19,835 bases of DNA, from positions 1-19,835 of the forward strand of contig CAZPLZ010000046.1 of assembly GCA_964587525.1 (NCBI GenBank). The letters run 5' to 3'. Below the pieces are notes generated by a model that was not told the DNA's origin, ran no database searches, and saw nothing but the letters and a program-made list of their open reading frames with translations. Position 1 is the stretch's first letter, and each line of letters starts with the position of its first letter. This DNA comes from CAZPLZ01 sp964587525 (GTDB lineage: Bacteria > Oederibacteriota > CAKKQC01). A program made the translations under genes and the position numbers. Shown here in pieces: positions 13,222-19,835 of this stretch.

Positions 13222-14001
13222 ATGGCGTTGGTGAAGTCCAACCGTGTTCGTTCCCGGTTCGTATTTTCCGTGGCTCTTGTGGGTCTGGCTCTTTGCCTTA
13301 AGGGGGTGGACCCTGGTTTGGCTGCGGGAAAATTCCCGCGGACGCAAGGGTATGTCAGCGACTATGCGAATCTGCTGGACGCGCGCAGCCGGTCACAGCT
13401 CAATGGACTGCTGGAGCGGCTGGAACGCAAAACTAGCAGTGAGCTGGCGGTCGTCACTCTTCCGGACATTGGTGGGGAGGATCCCGAGGGCTACGCGGTC
13501 AAGCTCTTCGCCGACTGGGGGATAGGGAAGAAAGATAAAAACAACGGGGTGCTGATCCTGGTGGCGGTGAAGGAGCGCAAGATCCGGATCGAGGTGGGTT
13601 ACGGGCTGGAGGGGGCGCTGCCGGACGGCCTGTGCGGGCAGATTATCCGGGAGCGGATGGAGCCGGCATTCAAGAAGCAACAGTTTGGGCAGGGCTTGAT
13701 CGCGGGGACGCTGGCGGTGGCGACCATCATGGCCAAGGAGGCCGGCGTCAGCTTGGAAGATCTTGGGGGCCGGTCCGCTCCCATGCCTGTCCGGCGCCCG
13801 GCGAGTCGCGGGTCCATGCTGCTCCGGCTGCTGTTCTTTATTATCATGATCCCCATAATCATCCGTAATCCGTGGCTGCTGCTGCTGTTCATGGGCGGGA
13901 TGGGGGGCCGCGGCGGGTGGTCAGGAGGAGGGTTTGGGGGCGGTTTTGGAGGATTTGGAGGGGGAATGTCCGGCGGCGGCGGTGGGGGTGGTGGTTGGTG
14001 A
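13222..14001 (+). CDS. TPM-domain (YgcG-type) secreted, membrane-anchored protein with Gly-rich tail
   Basis: A 259-residue protein. An N-terminal signal peptide (about 1-35, basic then FVFSVALVGLALCL, ending near GLAA) is followed by the TPM_phosphatase domain (about 43-165) with YVSDYANLLD, SSELAVVTLPDI, FADWGIGKKDKNNGVLILVA and RIEVGYGLEGALPD (122-134). A membrane helix region follows at about 199-222, and the end is Gly-rich with a final Trp (GGGGGGGGW), the standard YgcG-like layout. Members of this family are often encoded beside LemA, which lies one gene downstream here. Biochemical function is poorly defined; an acid phosphatase activity was reported for a plant TPM protein, and photosystem II repair roles are known in chloroplasts. 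The start at 13222 is preferred over ATG 13213 because of the overlapping -10 element. Confidence 0.9.
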   Translation: MALVKSNRVRSRFVFSVALVGLALCLKGVDPGLAAGKFPRTQGYVSDYANLLDARSRSQLNGLLERLERKTSSELAVVTLPDIGGEDPEGYAVKLFADWGIGKKDKNNGVLILVAVKERKIRIEVGYGLEGALPDGLCGQIIRERMEPAFKKQQFGQGLIAGTLAVATIMAKEAGVSLEDLGGRSAPMPVRRPASRGSMLLRLLFFIIMIPIIIRNPWLLLLFMGGMGGRGGWSGGGFGGGFGGFGGGMSGGGGGGGGW

Positions 14002-14006
14002 TAAGG

Positions 14007-14018
14007 GCATCATGATGC
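14007..14018. promoter_or_regulatory. 12-bp perfect palindrome beside a -10-like box
   Basis: GCATCATGATGC is a perfect palindrome in the 39-bp gap before the nucleotidyltransferase gene, 3 nt upstream of TACAAT (14022-14027). A repressor site is possible. A GGAGG Shine-Dalgarno at 14028-14032 serves the ATG at 14041; a transcript from TACAAT would start near 14034 and lose it, so the box and the palindrome may be accidental. Confidence 0.25.
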
Positions 14019-14040
14019 GCATACAATGGAGGACTAGACG

Positions 14041-14790
14041 ATGAGCATGACCCCGGAAAAACTGACCGACGAACTCCGTAAGATCTACGGGGATAATCTG
14101 ACTGCAGTCTTGCTGTATGGCTCGGCGGCGGCAGGTGATTACACCAAGAAGTTTTCGGATTTTAACATACTGGTTGTGCTTCGCCAGATCACCGTGGAGG
14201 ACCTCCGACGGGGCAGTAAAGTGGTACGCACCTGGGTCAAGGGCGGGAACCCACCGCCGTTGATGTTTACGGTCGATCGGCTCAAGCAATCGGCCGACAT
14301 CTTTCCCATGGAGATATCCGACATCAAGGAATTTCATCGCGTGCTCCATGGCGAAAATCCTCTGGCTGAGATCGAGGTGTCCGTCAACAACCTCCGCCTG
14401 GAGTTGGAGCGGGAGCTGAAGGGCAAGCTGATCCAGTTGCGGGAGCGGTATTTCATGTGCGCGGGGGATAAGAAGGCTGTCCGGGAGCTCCTGGCTCGAT
14501 CCTCGTCAACGTTTTTACTCCTGTTCCGGCACACCCTGCGCCTGGTCGGGGTGACGCCCCTGCCGGCCAAGCGGGATGCCGCTAAAATCCTGGCGCAGCA
14601 CATCTCGTATGACGCAAGCATCTTCGACCATATCCGGACCCTGCGCGAAACGGGCAAACTGCCTGCTGACCTGAAGGCCGATGCCCTCTTTGAAGAATAC
14701 CTGCCCTTTGTCGAGCACGTGGTGGATGCGGTGGATGCCTGGGTGCACGGCCAGCCGTTTCCTCAGGCTCCGGCTGAGGAACAGGCGTGA
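14041..14790 (+). CDS. Nucleotidyltransferase-fold protein with incomplete catalytic Asp pair
   Basis: A 249-residue protein with an N-terminal minimal nucleotidyltransferase (Pol beta-like) motif: YGSAAAGDY with Gly27-Ser28, then KFSDFNILVVL. In active enzymes this reads SDxDxxV; here the first Asp is kept (Asp40) but the second is Asn42, so metal binding and catalysis may be weakened or lost. The remaining ~150 residues are mainly helical (LELERELKGKLIQLRERYF, RELLARSSSTFLLLFRHTLRL, AKILAQHISYDASIFDHI), resembling a HEPN-like or substrate-binding helical domain. A GGAGG Shine-Dalgarno at 14028-14032 supports the ATG. It sits between the TPM and LemA genes, a pairing that suggests a shared role. 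Substrate and activity are unknown. Confidence 0.8.
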   Translation: MSMTPEKLTDELRKIYGDNLTAVLLYGSAAAGDYTKKFSDFNILVVLRQITVEDLRRGSKVVRTWVKGGNPPPLMFTVDRLKQSADIFPMEISDIKEFHRVLHGENPLAEIEVSVNNLRLELERELKGKLIQLRERYFMCAGDKKAVRELLARSSSTFLLLFRHTLRLVGVTPLPAKRDAAKILAQHISYDASIFDHIRTLRETGKLPADLKADALFEEYLPFVEHVVDAVDAWVHGQPFPQAPAEEQA

Positions 14791-14875
14791 GGCGGGAGCG
14801 CCGAGATCGGTATGATAATGTCAAAGATTCTGAGCTACACTGGACCGGCCAGAGATAAGAGAGGAGGAACTGATT

Positions 14876-15448
14876 ATGAAAAATAAAGGGTTATGGATCA
14901 CGCTGGGCGTCGTGGTGCTCGTGGTGTGGATGATTGGCTCGTCCGGATGCGGCACGTACAACAGTTTGGTCACGCTCAACGAGTCGATCGACAGTTCGTG
15001 GGCGCAGGTTGAGAACGTGCTCAAGCGCCGGTACGATCTGATCCCCAATCTGGTCAATACGGTCAAAGGCTACGCGAAGCATGAGAAGGGTTTGCTGGAG
15101 AAGATCACCGCGCTGCGCAGCCAGTGGGGGAAAGCGACCACCCCGGGAGCCAGAATGCAGGCGGCCCAAGGACTGGAGGGCATGCTGTCGCGGCTCATGG
15201 TGGTGGTGGAGCGCTACCCTGACCTCAAGGCCAACCAGGGTTTCCTTAAGCTTCAAGACGAGCTGTCGGGGACCGAAAACCGCATCGCGGTGGAGCGCCG
15301 CCGGTACAACGAGGTCGTGCGGGCTTACAACATCACCGTGCGGAGGTTCCCCGCCCGGTTCTGGGCCTCCCTGTTCGGGTTTGAAAAGCGGGATGAGTAT
15401 TTCCAGGTGGCCGAGGAAGAAAAGGCGGTTCCCAAAGTAGAATTTTAG
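14876..15448 (+). CDS. LemA family protein
   Basis: A 190-residue LemA protein, the normal length. An N-terminal membrane helix (about 5-23, GLWITLGVVVLVVWMIGSS) leads into a Cys (GCGTYNSL). It could be a lipoprotein, but Ser at -3 is atypical for a lipobox, so a plain N-in anchor is equally likely. The core is a helical bundle with the family hallmark SSWAQVENVLKRRYDLIPNL followed by VNTVKGYAKHE, then NRIAVERRRYNEVVRAYN and a C-terminal RFPARFWASLFGFEKRDEYF. A GAGGAGGA Shine-Dalgarno (14861-14868) is 7 nt upstream of the ATG. LemA is often linked to TPM/YgcG proteins, as here, although a nucleotidyltransferase-like gene separates them. Function in bacteria is not settled; membrane or envelope roles are proposed. 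Confidence 0.95.
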   Translation: MKNKGLWITLGVVVLVVWMIGSSGCGTYNSLVTLNESIDSSWAQVENVLKRRYDLIPNLVNTVKGYAKHEKGLLEKITALRSQWGKATTPGARMQAAQGLEGMLSRLMVVVERYPDLKANQGFLKLQDELSGTENRIAVERRRYNEVVRAYNITVRRFPARFWASLFGFEKRDEYFQVAEEEKAVPKVEF

Positions 15449-15485
15449 CCGGCCGCCAACCCGCCGGGGCTCATGAGCGGACGTC

Positions 15486-17819
15486 ATGAGGTTTAATGGC
15501 AAGCTCGCTCTCCCGGTGGTGCTACTATGGCGGGTTTGCGTGGCCTCTGCCGCTGAACATCCGGCACAATTTAAAGCCTGGGGGCCTGTCGCTGGAGCAC
15601 AAGCCCCACTGCCCCCAGGCTGGAAAGAAGTCTCTCCCCAGGCCGACGACTTAAAAGCTCCGCCTGGTGGAATTCCGCCGGAGGCCAGGAGGCGGGGCTA
15701 TCTTGTCTTTGCCCGCCATCCCCTGGATCTGATCTACCCCGGAAGCTTTCCCAGGGCTCAGGATCGAGGAGACCAAGTCAGCATCTCGGCGAGCCTGGAT
15801 GAGTTCGAGCCATTCACCTTCGGGGTAAGGGCCTTACGGGACATGAAGAACGTGACGGTTCGTATGGAAGACCTAGCCGGGCCGGGAGGGGCCCGTCTTC
15901 CCTCAAGCCAGTTCGACATCCGCGTGGTCCGGCCCCTGCGATTCGTGGTCAGCCGGGAACGCAAGGAATATCTCCTCCAGCCCTTGATCCTCGAAAAGCG
16001 CCCCTCCGTCTCAATTCCGGCGGAGACAACTTTAGCCTTCTGGGTGACGGCCTATGTGCCTCCTGACACCCAGCCGGGAGCCTACAAGGGAACTCTCACG
16101 ATTGGAGCCCAAGGCCTTAAGTCGGCAAGGATGACCATCCTTCTAGAAGTCCTCCCCCTCCGGCTCAAGACGCCGCCCCAGATGTACCTGATGTGGGGTC
16201 CCTACGAGCCGCTGAATGACGAGGCGATGTATCAAAAAATCAGCCAGGACCTGTGGGATCACGGCATGACCGCCTCATGGCCGGCCTGGACCGGAGAAGT
16301 GGGGAAGCGGGATGTGGCCAACAAAAACCGGAGGCTTCCCAAAGCGCATCTGGGCCCGATGAGGCAAGGGGCCAGGCACCGGGCGGACCTGTGGGGAAAA
16401 ACAGAATTTGCAAAACATCCCCGTCCTTCAGTGGGTGCTCCTAACCTGCACTGGGTGATCCGGAACTGGGACACCCAAAAAGGTTGGGACGTCCAATGGC
16501 CGCTCAACGAGCACCTGGACTCCAATGTCTTGACCCTCATCCGCATGCTCGAGGAAGTGCGAAAAGAAAAGAGGCTTCCAGAGATCATGTACTACCTCTA
16601 TGACGAAGCCGGGGCTCACCCGGATGCGTTTCCGTTTGCGGTGCACTATTTCCGGCTCTTGAAGGCCCGCTTTCCTCATCTCAAGACGTTCACTACCATC
16701 GGCGGGGGATTGGCCCTGGGAGTGGCGGAGATCGACCAGCTCGCTCCGGTGGTGGACGTGCTTAGCACCAACCGGATCTCTGAGCAGATCATCCGGGACA
16801 TCCGTGACCGCGGCCGGGAGTTCCAGGTTTACAACGGCGGGACCATGGGCCAGGGCTCGCCGGTCAAGGACAGGTTCTTTTTCGGGTTCTACGCCTGGAA
16901 AACCACCGCCACCGGGGTTGGCCAATGGGTCTATCACTTCGACCGGATCAACGCGAGCCCCTTTCGACAAAATCACGGCTATAGCTACCCATCTCCTGAG
17001 GGATCAGTTCCCACCATCCACTGGGAGGCTGTGCGAGAGGGGGTGGACGACATGCGCTACCTCGTCACCTTATGGGACCTGATCCTTCAGGCTAGGGACT
17101 CCGGCCAGCCCGCGGCGAGGCGAGCGGCTGAGGCCGCTCTAGAAAAAACTGGCGCGATCGAAGACAAGATTTCTATTCCACGGGGTCAACTGGAACACCA
17201 TGCCAAGGACGCGGCCCGGCTGTCGCCCCAAATACTGGATCAGTGGCGTGCCAGCCTGGCCGGGTCAATCCAAGACCTTCACACGGCCTTGGGACTGGGC
17301 ATGGGCACGGTCGGGGAAGTCCGCTTCCCTCCGCGCCAGTTCGCATACACTGTAGACCGCGGGTCACTCAAGCCCAGCGACGTAGAATTGATCCCCCAAG
17401 GGGACTTTGAAAAGGGCCTTGGTTCCTGGGCGGTCCAGGCCTGGAACGGAAACGGTTCCGGAGGCCGGGACACCTCAGCCGCAAAACGTGGACAGTCGTC
17501 GGTCCGTATGACGAACGGCGCAGGCGCGGACGACGTCGTGGTCTGCGTCTGGTCCCAACCCGGCCTGAAGCTTAAGAAAAATCTTCGTTACCGCTTTTCA
17601 GCCTGGGTCAAAACGTTAGACGTGGTCGTTGGAGTGAAGTTGAGGGTCGTCATGCCTGGTGGCGGGGACAGTCTGGGCATCGCCGGAACCTCTGACTGGC
17701 GGGAGATTGCTTATGAATTCAGCCCAGAGACAGGAGAATCCCCAAAATATCTTGCGGTCTGGCTCCAGGGCCCTGGGACCGCTTGGGTTGACGACGTAAG
17801 CTTGCGGGAAGTCCTTTAA
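15486..17819 (+). CDS. Secreted GH123/DUF4091-type glycoside-hydrolase-like protein with C-terminal carbohydrate-binding-like domain
   Basis: A 777-residue exported protein. It has a signal peptide (about 1-22, MRFNGKLALPVVLLWRVCVA, cleavage near ASA), a beta-sandwich domain (about 70-225) with LDEFEPFTFGVRAL and YVPPDTQPGAYKGTLTI, and a TIM-barrel-like domain (about 230-560). The barrel holds YYLYDEAG, where Asp373-Glu374 match the Asp-Glu pair used in substrate-assisted GH123 catalysis, and WEAVREGVDDMRYL, typical of DUF4091-type proteins. After a helical segment, a jelly-roll carbohydrate-binding-like domain (about 634-777) begins with QGDFEKGLGSW and ends with AWVDDVSLREV. Likely target is a glycan containing N-acetyl hexosamine, but this is inferred from GH123 only. 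The start ATG has weak ribosome-binding support. No transporter, sulfatase or other glycan gene is adjacent, so it is not in a polysaccharide-utilisation cluster. Confidence 0.82.
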   Translation: MRFNGKLALPVVLLWRVCVASAAEHPAQFKAWGPVAGAQAPLPPGWKEVSPQADDLKAPPGGIPPEARRRGYLVFARHPLDLIYPGSFPRAQDRGDQVSISASLDEFEPFTFGVRALRDMKNVTVRMEDLAGPGGARLPSSQFDIRVVRPLRFVVSRERKEYLLQPLILEKRPSVSIPAETTLAFWVTAYVPPDTQPGAYKGTLTIGAQGLKSARMTILLEVLPLRLKTPPQMYLMWGPYEPLNDEAMYQKISQDLWDHGMTASWPAWTGEVGKRDVANKNRRLPKAHLGPMRQGARHRADLWGKTEFAKHPRPSVGAPNLHWVIRNWDTQKGWDVQWPLNEHLDSNVLTLIRMLEEVRKEKRLPEIMYYLYDEAGAHPDAFPFAVHYFRLLKARFPHLKTFTTIGGGLALGVAEIDQLAPVVDVLSTNRISEQIIRDIRDRGREFQVYNGGTMGQGSPVKDRFFFGFYAWKTTATGVGQWVYHFDRINASPFRQNHGYSYPSPEGSVPTIHWEAVREGVDDMRYLVTLWDLILQARDSGQPAARRAAEAALEKTGAIEDKISIPRGQLEHHAKDAARLSPQILDQWRASLAGSIQDLHTALGLGMGTVGEVRFPPRQFAYTVDRGSLKPSDVELIPQGDFEKGLGSWAVQAWNGNGSGGRDTSAAKRGQSSVRMTNGAGADDVVVCVWSQPGLKLKKNLRYRFSAWVKTLDVVVGVKLRVVMPGGGDSLGIAGTSDWREIAYEFSPETGESPKYLAVWLQGPGTAWVDDVSLREVL

Positions 17820-17875
17820 CAATCTTACCTCGTCATTGTTGACAGCGATCAGGAGTCGGGAGGAGACTTAATCCC

Positions 17876-19360
17876 ATGGCTGAAACGCTTAAAAATTTCA
17901 TCGGAGGGCATTGGGTTTCTGCCCGTGGCTCAACGATCACCGAAATTCTCAACCCCGCCGATGGCCGCACCGTGGTCGCCCGGCGGCCTGATTCCACCAA
18001 AGAGGATGTGACCAGTGCGGTGGCGGCCGCTGCCCAAGCCTGGCCGGGATGGCGCGAGACACCCATGGTGCGCCGCTGCCGGATCCTGTTCCACTGCAAG
18101 GAGCTCCTGGAGCAGCAGCGTGAAAGCATCGCCAAAACGATCGTGGAGGAAAACGGCAAGACCTTCACGGAAGCGGAGGGCGAGGTGCGCCGGGGGATCG
18201 AGGTCGTGGAGTTCGCCGCCGGCATGCCCTCGCTCGCCAAAGGGGATTTCCTGGAAGATAACGCCTCGCGGGTGGATGGCTACATCTACCGCGAGCCGCT
18301 GGGGGTGGCCGTCGGCGCCTGTCCGTTCAACTTCCCCGTCATGATTCCCCTGTGGATGTTCCCCGTGGCGATCGCCTGCGGCAACACGTTCGTGCTCAAG
18401 CCCTCCGACAAGTGCCCGGTCACCGGAGCCCTCATCGCCGATATTTTCCATCAAGGAGGCCTCCCCCCAGGCGTGCTCAATGTGCTGCACGGCGGGGGCG
18501 AGACCTTCCAGGCGCTCATCGCCTCGCCGGAGGTCGCGGCGGTGTCGATCGTCGGCTCCACGCCCGCAGCCGAGAGTGTCTGGCAGGCGGCCACCCGCCA
18601 GGGCAAGCGCGTTCAGGCCCTCGGCGGGGCCAAAAACTATATCATCGTCATGCCGGACGCGGAGCCCAAGCAGACCATTCAGGCCATCATCAACTCGTCA
18701 TACGGGTGCGCCGGCGAGCGGTGCATGGCGTCGAGCGCCCTGGTGCTGGTCGGGGCCGCCAGGGGCATGCTGGATGCCATCGCCAATGCGGCCCGGGAAA
18801 CGAATGTCGGGGACGGAATGAAATCTACGACGCAGATGGGCCCCGTGATCAGCGCGGCTCACAAACGGCACGTGGAGGAGTATATCGCCATCGGCCAGCA
18901 GGAAGGCGCCCGGCTGGTCCTGGATGGCCGAGGCGTCCGCGTGGAAGGGTTGCCGGAGGGCAACTTCATCGGCCCGACCATCTTTGACCAGGTGAAGCCC
19001 ACGATGCGCATCGCCCAGGAAGAGATCTTCGGGCCCGTGCTCTCCGTCATGTATGCCGACACGCTGGATGAAGCCATCAGCATAGCCAACACCAGTCAAT
19101 TTGGAAACGCCGTGTCGATTTTCACCGCTTCCGGCGGGGCGGCGCGCAAGGTCCGCCACAACGCGGAGTGCGGCATGATCGGGATCAACGTCGGCGTTCC
19201 CGCCCCCATGGCGTTCTTCTCCTTCGGCGGGCGCAAGCGCAGCTTCTACGGGGACCTGCGCGCCCACGGCCCCGACAGCGTGGACTTCTATACCAGAAAG
19301 AAAGCGGTGATCGAACGCTGGTTCGGAGAGGAAGCGACCGGAAGCGTCTGGGCCAAGTGA
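17876..19360 (+). CDS. mmsA: CoA-acylating methylmalonate-semialdehyde (malonate-semialdehyde) dehydrogenase
   Basis: An aldehyde-dehydrogenase-superfamily enzyme of 494 residues that oxidises methylmalonate semialdehyde to propionyl-CoA, or malonate semialdehyde to acetyl-CoA, with NAD+ and CoA. The MmsA/IolA subgroup is shown by NFIGGHWV, the GVAVGACPFNFPVMIPLWMF segment (140s-160s), ALGGAKNYIIVMPDA where other ALDHs have ELGGK, and the catalytic Cys283 in CAGERCMA. The EEIFGPVL and GMIGINVGVPAPMAFFSFGG stretches are also as expected. GGGAGGAG at 17858-17865 is a good Shine-Dalgarno 10 nt from the ATG. It overlaps the next gene by GTGA (19357-19360). With that aminotransferase it can degrade beta-alanine or beta-aminoisobutyrate; valine or inositol breakdown are the alternatives. 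Confidence 0.94.
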   Translation: MAETLKNFIGGHWVSARGSTITEILNPADGRTVVARRPDSTKEDVTSAVAAAAQAWPGWRETPMVRRCRILFHCKELLEQQRESIAKTIVEENGKTFTEAEGEVRRGIEVVEFAAGMPSLAKGDFLEDNASRVDGYIYREPLGVAVGACPFNFPVMIPLWMFPVAIACGNTFVLKPSDKCPVTGALIADIFHQGGLPPGVLNVLHGGGETFQALIASPEVAAVSIVGSTPAAESVWQAATRQGKRVQALGGAKNYIIVMPDAEPKQTIQAIINSSYGCAGERCMASSALVLVGAARGMLDAIANAARETNVGDGMKSTTQMGPVISAAHKRHVEEYIAIGQQEGARLVLDGRGVRVEGLPEGNFIGPTIFDQVKPTMRIAQEEIFGPVLSVMYADTLDEAISIANTSQFGNAVSIFTASGGAARKVRHNAECGMIGINVGVPAPMAFFSFGGRKRSFYGDLRAHGPDSVDFYTRKKAVIERWFGEEATGSVWAK

Positions 19361-19835
19361 CAGACACCACCCGGCAGTACGACGAGTACCTGATCACCAG
19401 TATGGTGGCCGGGTTCGAGCCGATCGTTGTGGCCCGGGCGAAGGCCTGCACCTTCACCGGCCAGGACGGCAAGGAGTACCTTGATTGTTTCAGCGGGATC
19501 TCGGTGGCCAATGCGGGGCATGGCCATCCTCGAATCGTGGCCGCAGCCAGGGCGCAACTCGAGGAGCTCATTCACTGCGGCACCTACGCCTATTACAGCC
19601 CGACCGCGGGCGAGCTGGCCCAGAAGCTGGCGGAAATCACCCCGGGGAAGCTCAAGAAAAGTTTCTTTGCCAACAGCGGAGCCGAGGCCATTGAGGGCGC
19701 CATCCGGTTGGCCAAGCAGCACACGGGCCGCAAGGAGCTGGTCGCCCTCACGCACAGTTTCCACGGCCGGACGGCCGGGACCCTCTCGGTCAGCGGCAAC
19801 CGGGACCGGAAGAAGGGGGCCGGCCCGTACCTCTC
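19357..19835 (+). CDS. Class III (omega-amino acid / GABA-type) aminotransferase, N-terminal part (3' end cut by window)
   Basis: The reading frame starts at GTG 19357, inside the mmsA stop (GTGA overlap), and runs open to the window end for about 159 residues. Recognisable class III features are GKEYLDCFSGISVANAGHGH, the YYSPTAGELAQKLAEITP segment, the PLP-phosphate-binding NSGAEAIEGAIRLAKQHTGR, and SFHGRTAGTLSVSGN, where the ring-stacking aromatic follows. The catalytic Lys lies beyond the window. The enzyme probably transfers the amino group of beta-alanine, beta-aminoisobutyrate, GABA or a similar omega-amino acid to pyruvate or 2-oxoglutarate. Coupling to mmsA favours beta-alanine or beta-aminoisobutyrate, because the product semialdehyde is the MmsA substrate. 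An ornithine or acetylornithine aminotransferase is less likely given this context. Confidence 0.9.
   Translation, partial: MTDTTRQYDEYLITSMVAGFEPIVVARAKACTFTGQDGKEYLDCFSGISVANAGHGHPRIVAAARAQLEELIHCGTYAYYSPTAGELAQKLAEITPGKLKKSFFANSGAEAIEGAIRLAKQHTGRKELVALTHSFHGRTAGTLSVSGNRDRKKGAGPYL

Noticed and set aside
14811..14841. TATGAT (14811-14816) and TACACT (14836-14841) as lemA promoter boxes
   Set aside because: Neither has a plausible -35 at normal spacing and either could serve, so I did not list a promoter; lemA may simply be read from upstream.
17839..17844. TTGACA as a -35 box for mmsA
   Set aside because: No -10 hexamer lies at 16-18 nt; that position is occupied by the Shine-Dalgarno, so the match is probably accidental.
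1..19835. tRNA, rRNA, riboswitch or CRISPR array
   Set aside because: No cloverleaf, conserved rRNA segment, spaced direct repeats or known riboswitch core was recognised, and all gaps are shorter than 150 bp.

Overview
This is a GC-rich bacterial chromosomal window, tightly packed, with mostly 4-bp gene overlaps inside operons. I see no tRNA, rRNA, CRISPR, integrase or transposase. The gene mix suggests an uncultured Gram-negative-type environmental bacterium: an aromatic amino acid operon, a bactofilin, SPOR-like envelope proteins, a LemA/TPM pair, a secreted GH123/DUF4091-type protein and an mmsA operon. Nitrospirota, NC10/Methylomirabilota or Omnitrophota-like lineages would fit, but the window alone does not settle this.

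Region 1 (1-6173, + strand) is a biosynthetic operon: the end of a YggS-type PLP protein, proC, purB, purS, a chorismate mutase/prephenate dehydratase (pheA), a HisC-type aminotransferase and a type I-beta DAHP synthase. Several junctions are ATGA or GTGA overlaps. DAHP synthase feeds the shikimate pathway, PheA makes phenylpyruvate, and the aminotransferase probably makes phenylalanine and/or histidine precursors. Three oddities stand out. PurS carries a C-terminal tail made from a palindromic repeat. DAHP synthase has Gln at a position where the family has a metal-binding His. An 8-codon mini-ORF links the stop of hisC to the start of aroF.

Region 2 (6174-8520) holds a bactofilin with a repetitive Glu/Pro/Gln-rich tail, a hairpin terminator, and on the - strand a fused family-2 glycosyltransferase/SAM methyltransferase.

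Region 3 (8521-11671) is lower in GC than its surroundings. It holds two adjacent, diverged paralogues with the same layout: N-terminal zinc ribbon, one membrane helix, SPOR-like domain and a large unrecognised C-terminal region. This pair is the best candidate in the window for an undescribed system.

Region 4 (11674-15448) holds an AI-2E-family membrane protein, a small VOC (glyoxalase-fold) protein, a TPM-domain protein, a nucleotidyltransferase-fold protein lacking one usual catalytic Asp, and LemA. Region 5 (15486-17819) is a secreted GH123/DUF4091-type protein with a C-terminal carbohydrate-binding-like domain. Region 6 (17876-19835) is mmsA overlapping a class III aminotransferase cut off by the window end, which suggests beta-alanine or related catabolism.

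A recurring feature is a -10-like box (TATAAT or extended TGnTAnnnT) only 7-10 nt upstream of the likely ATG in front of several genes, which predicts leaderless or nearly leaderless mRNAs. All intergenic gaps are under 150 bp; no stretch over 300 bp lacks a gene.
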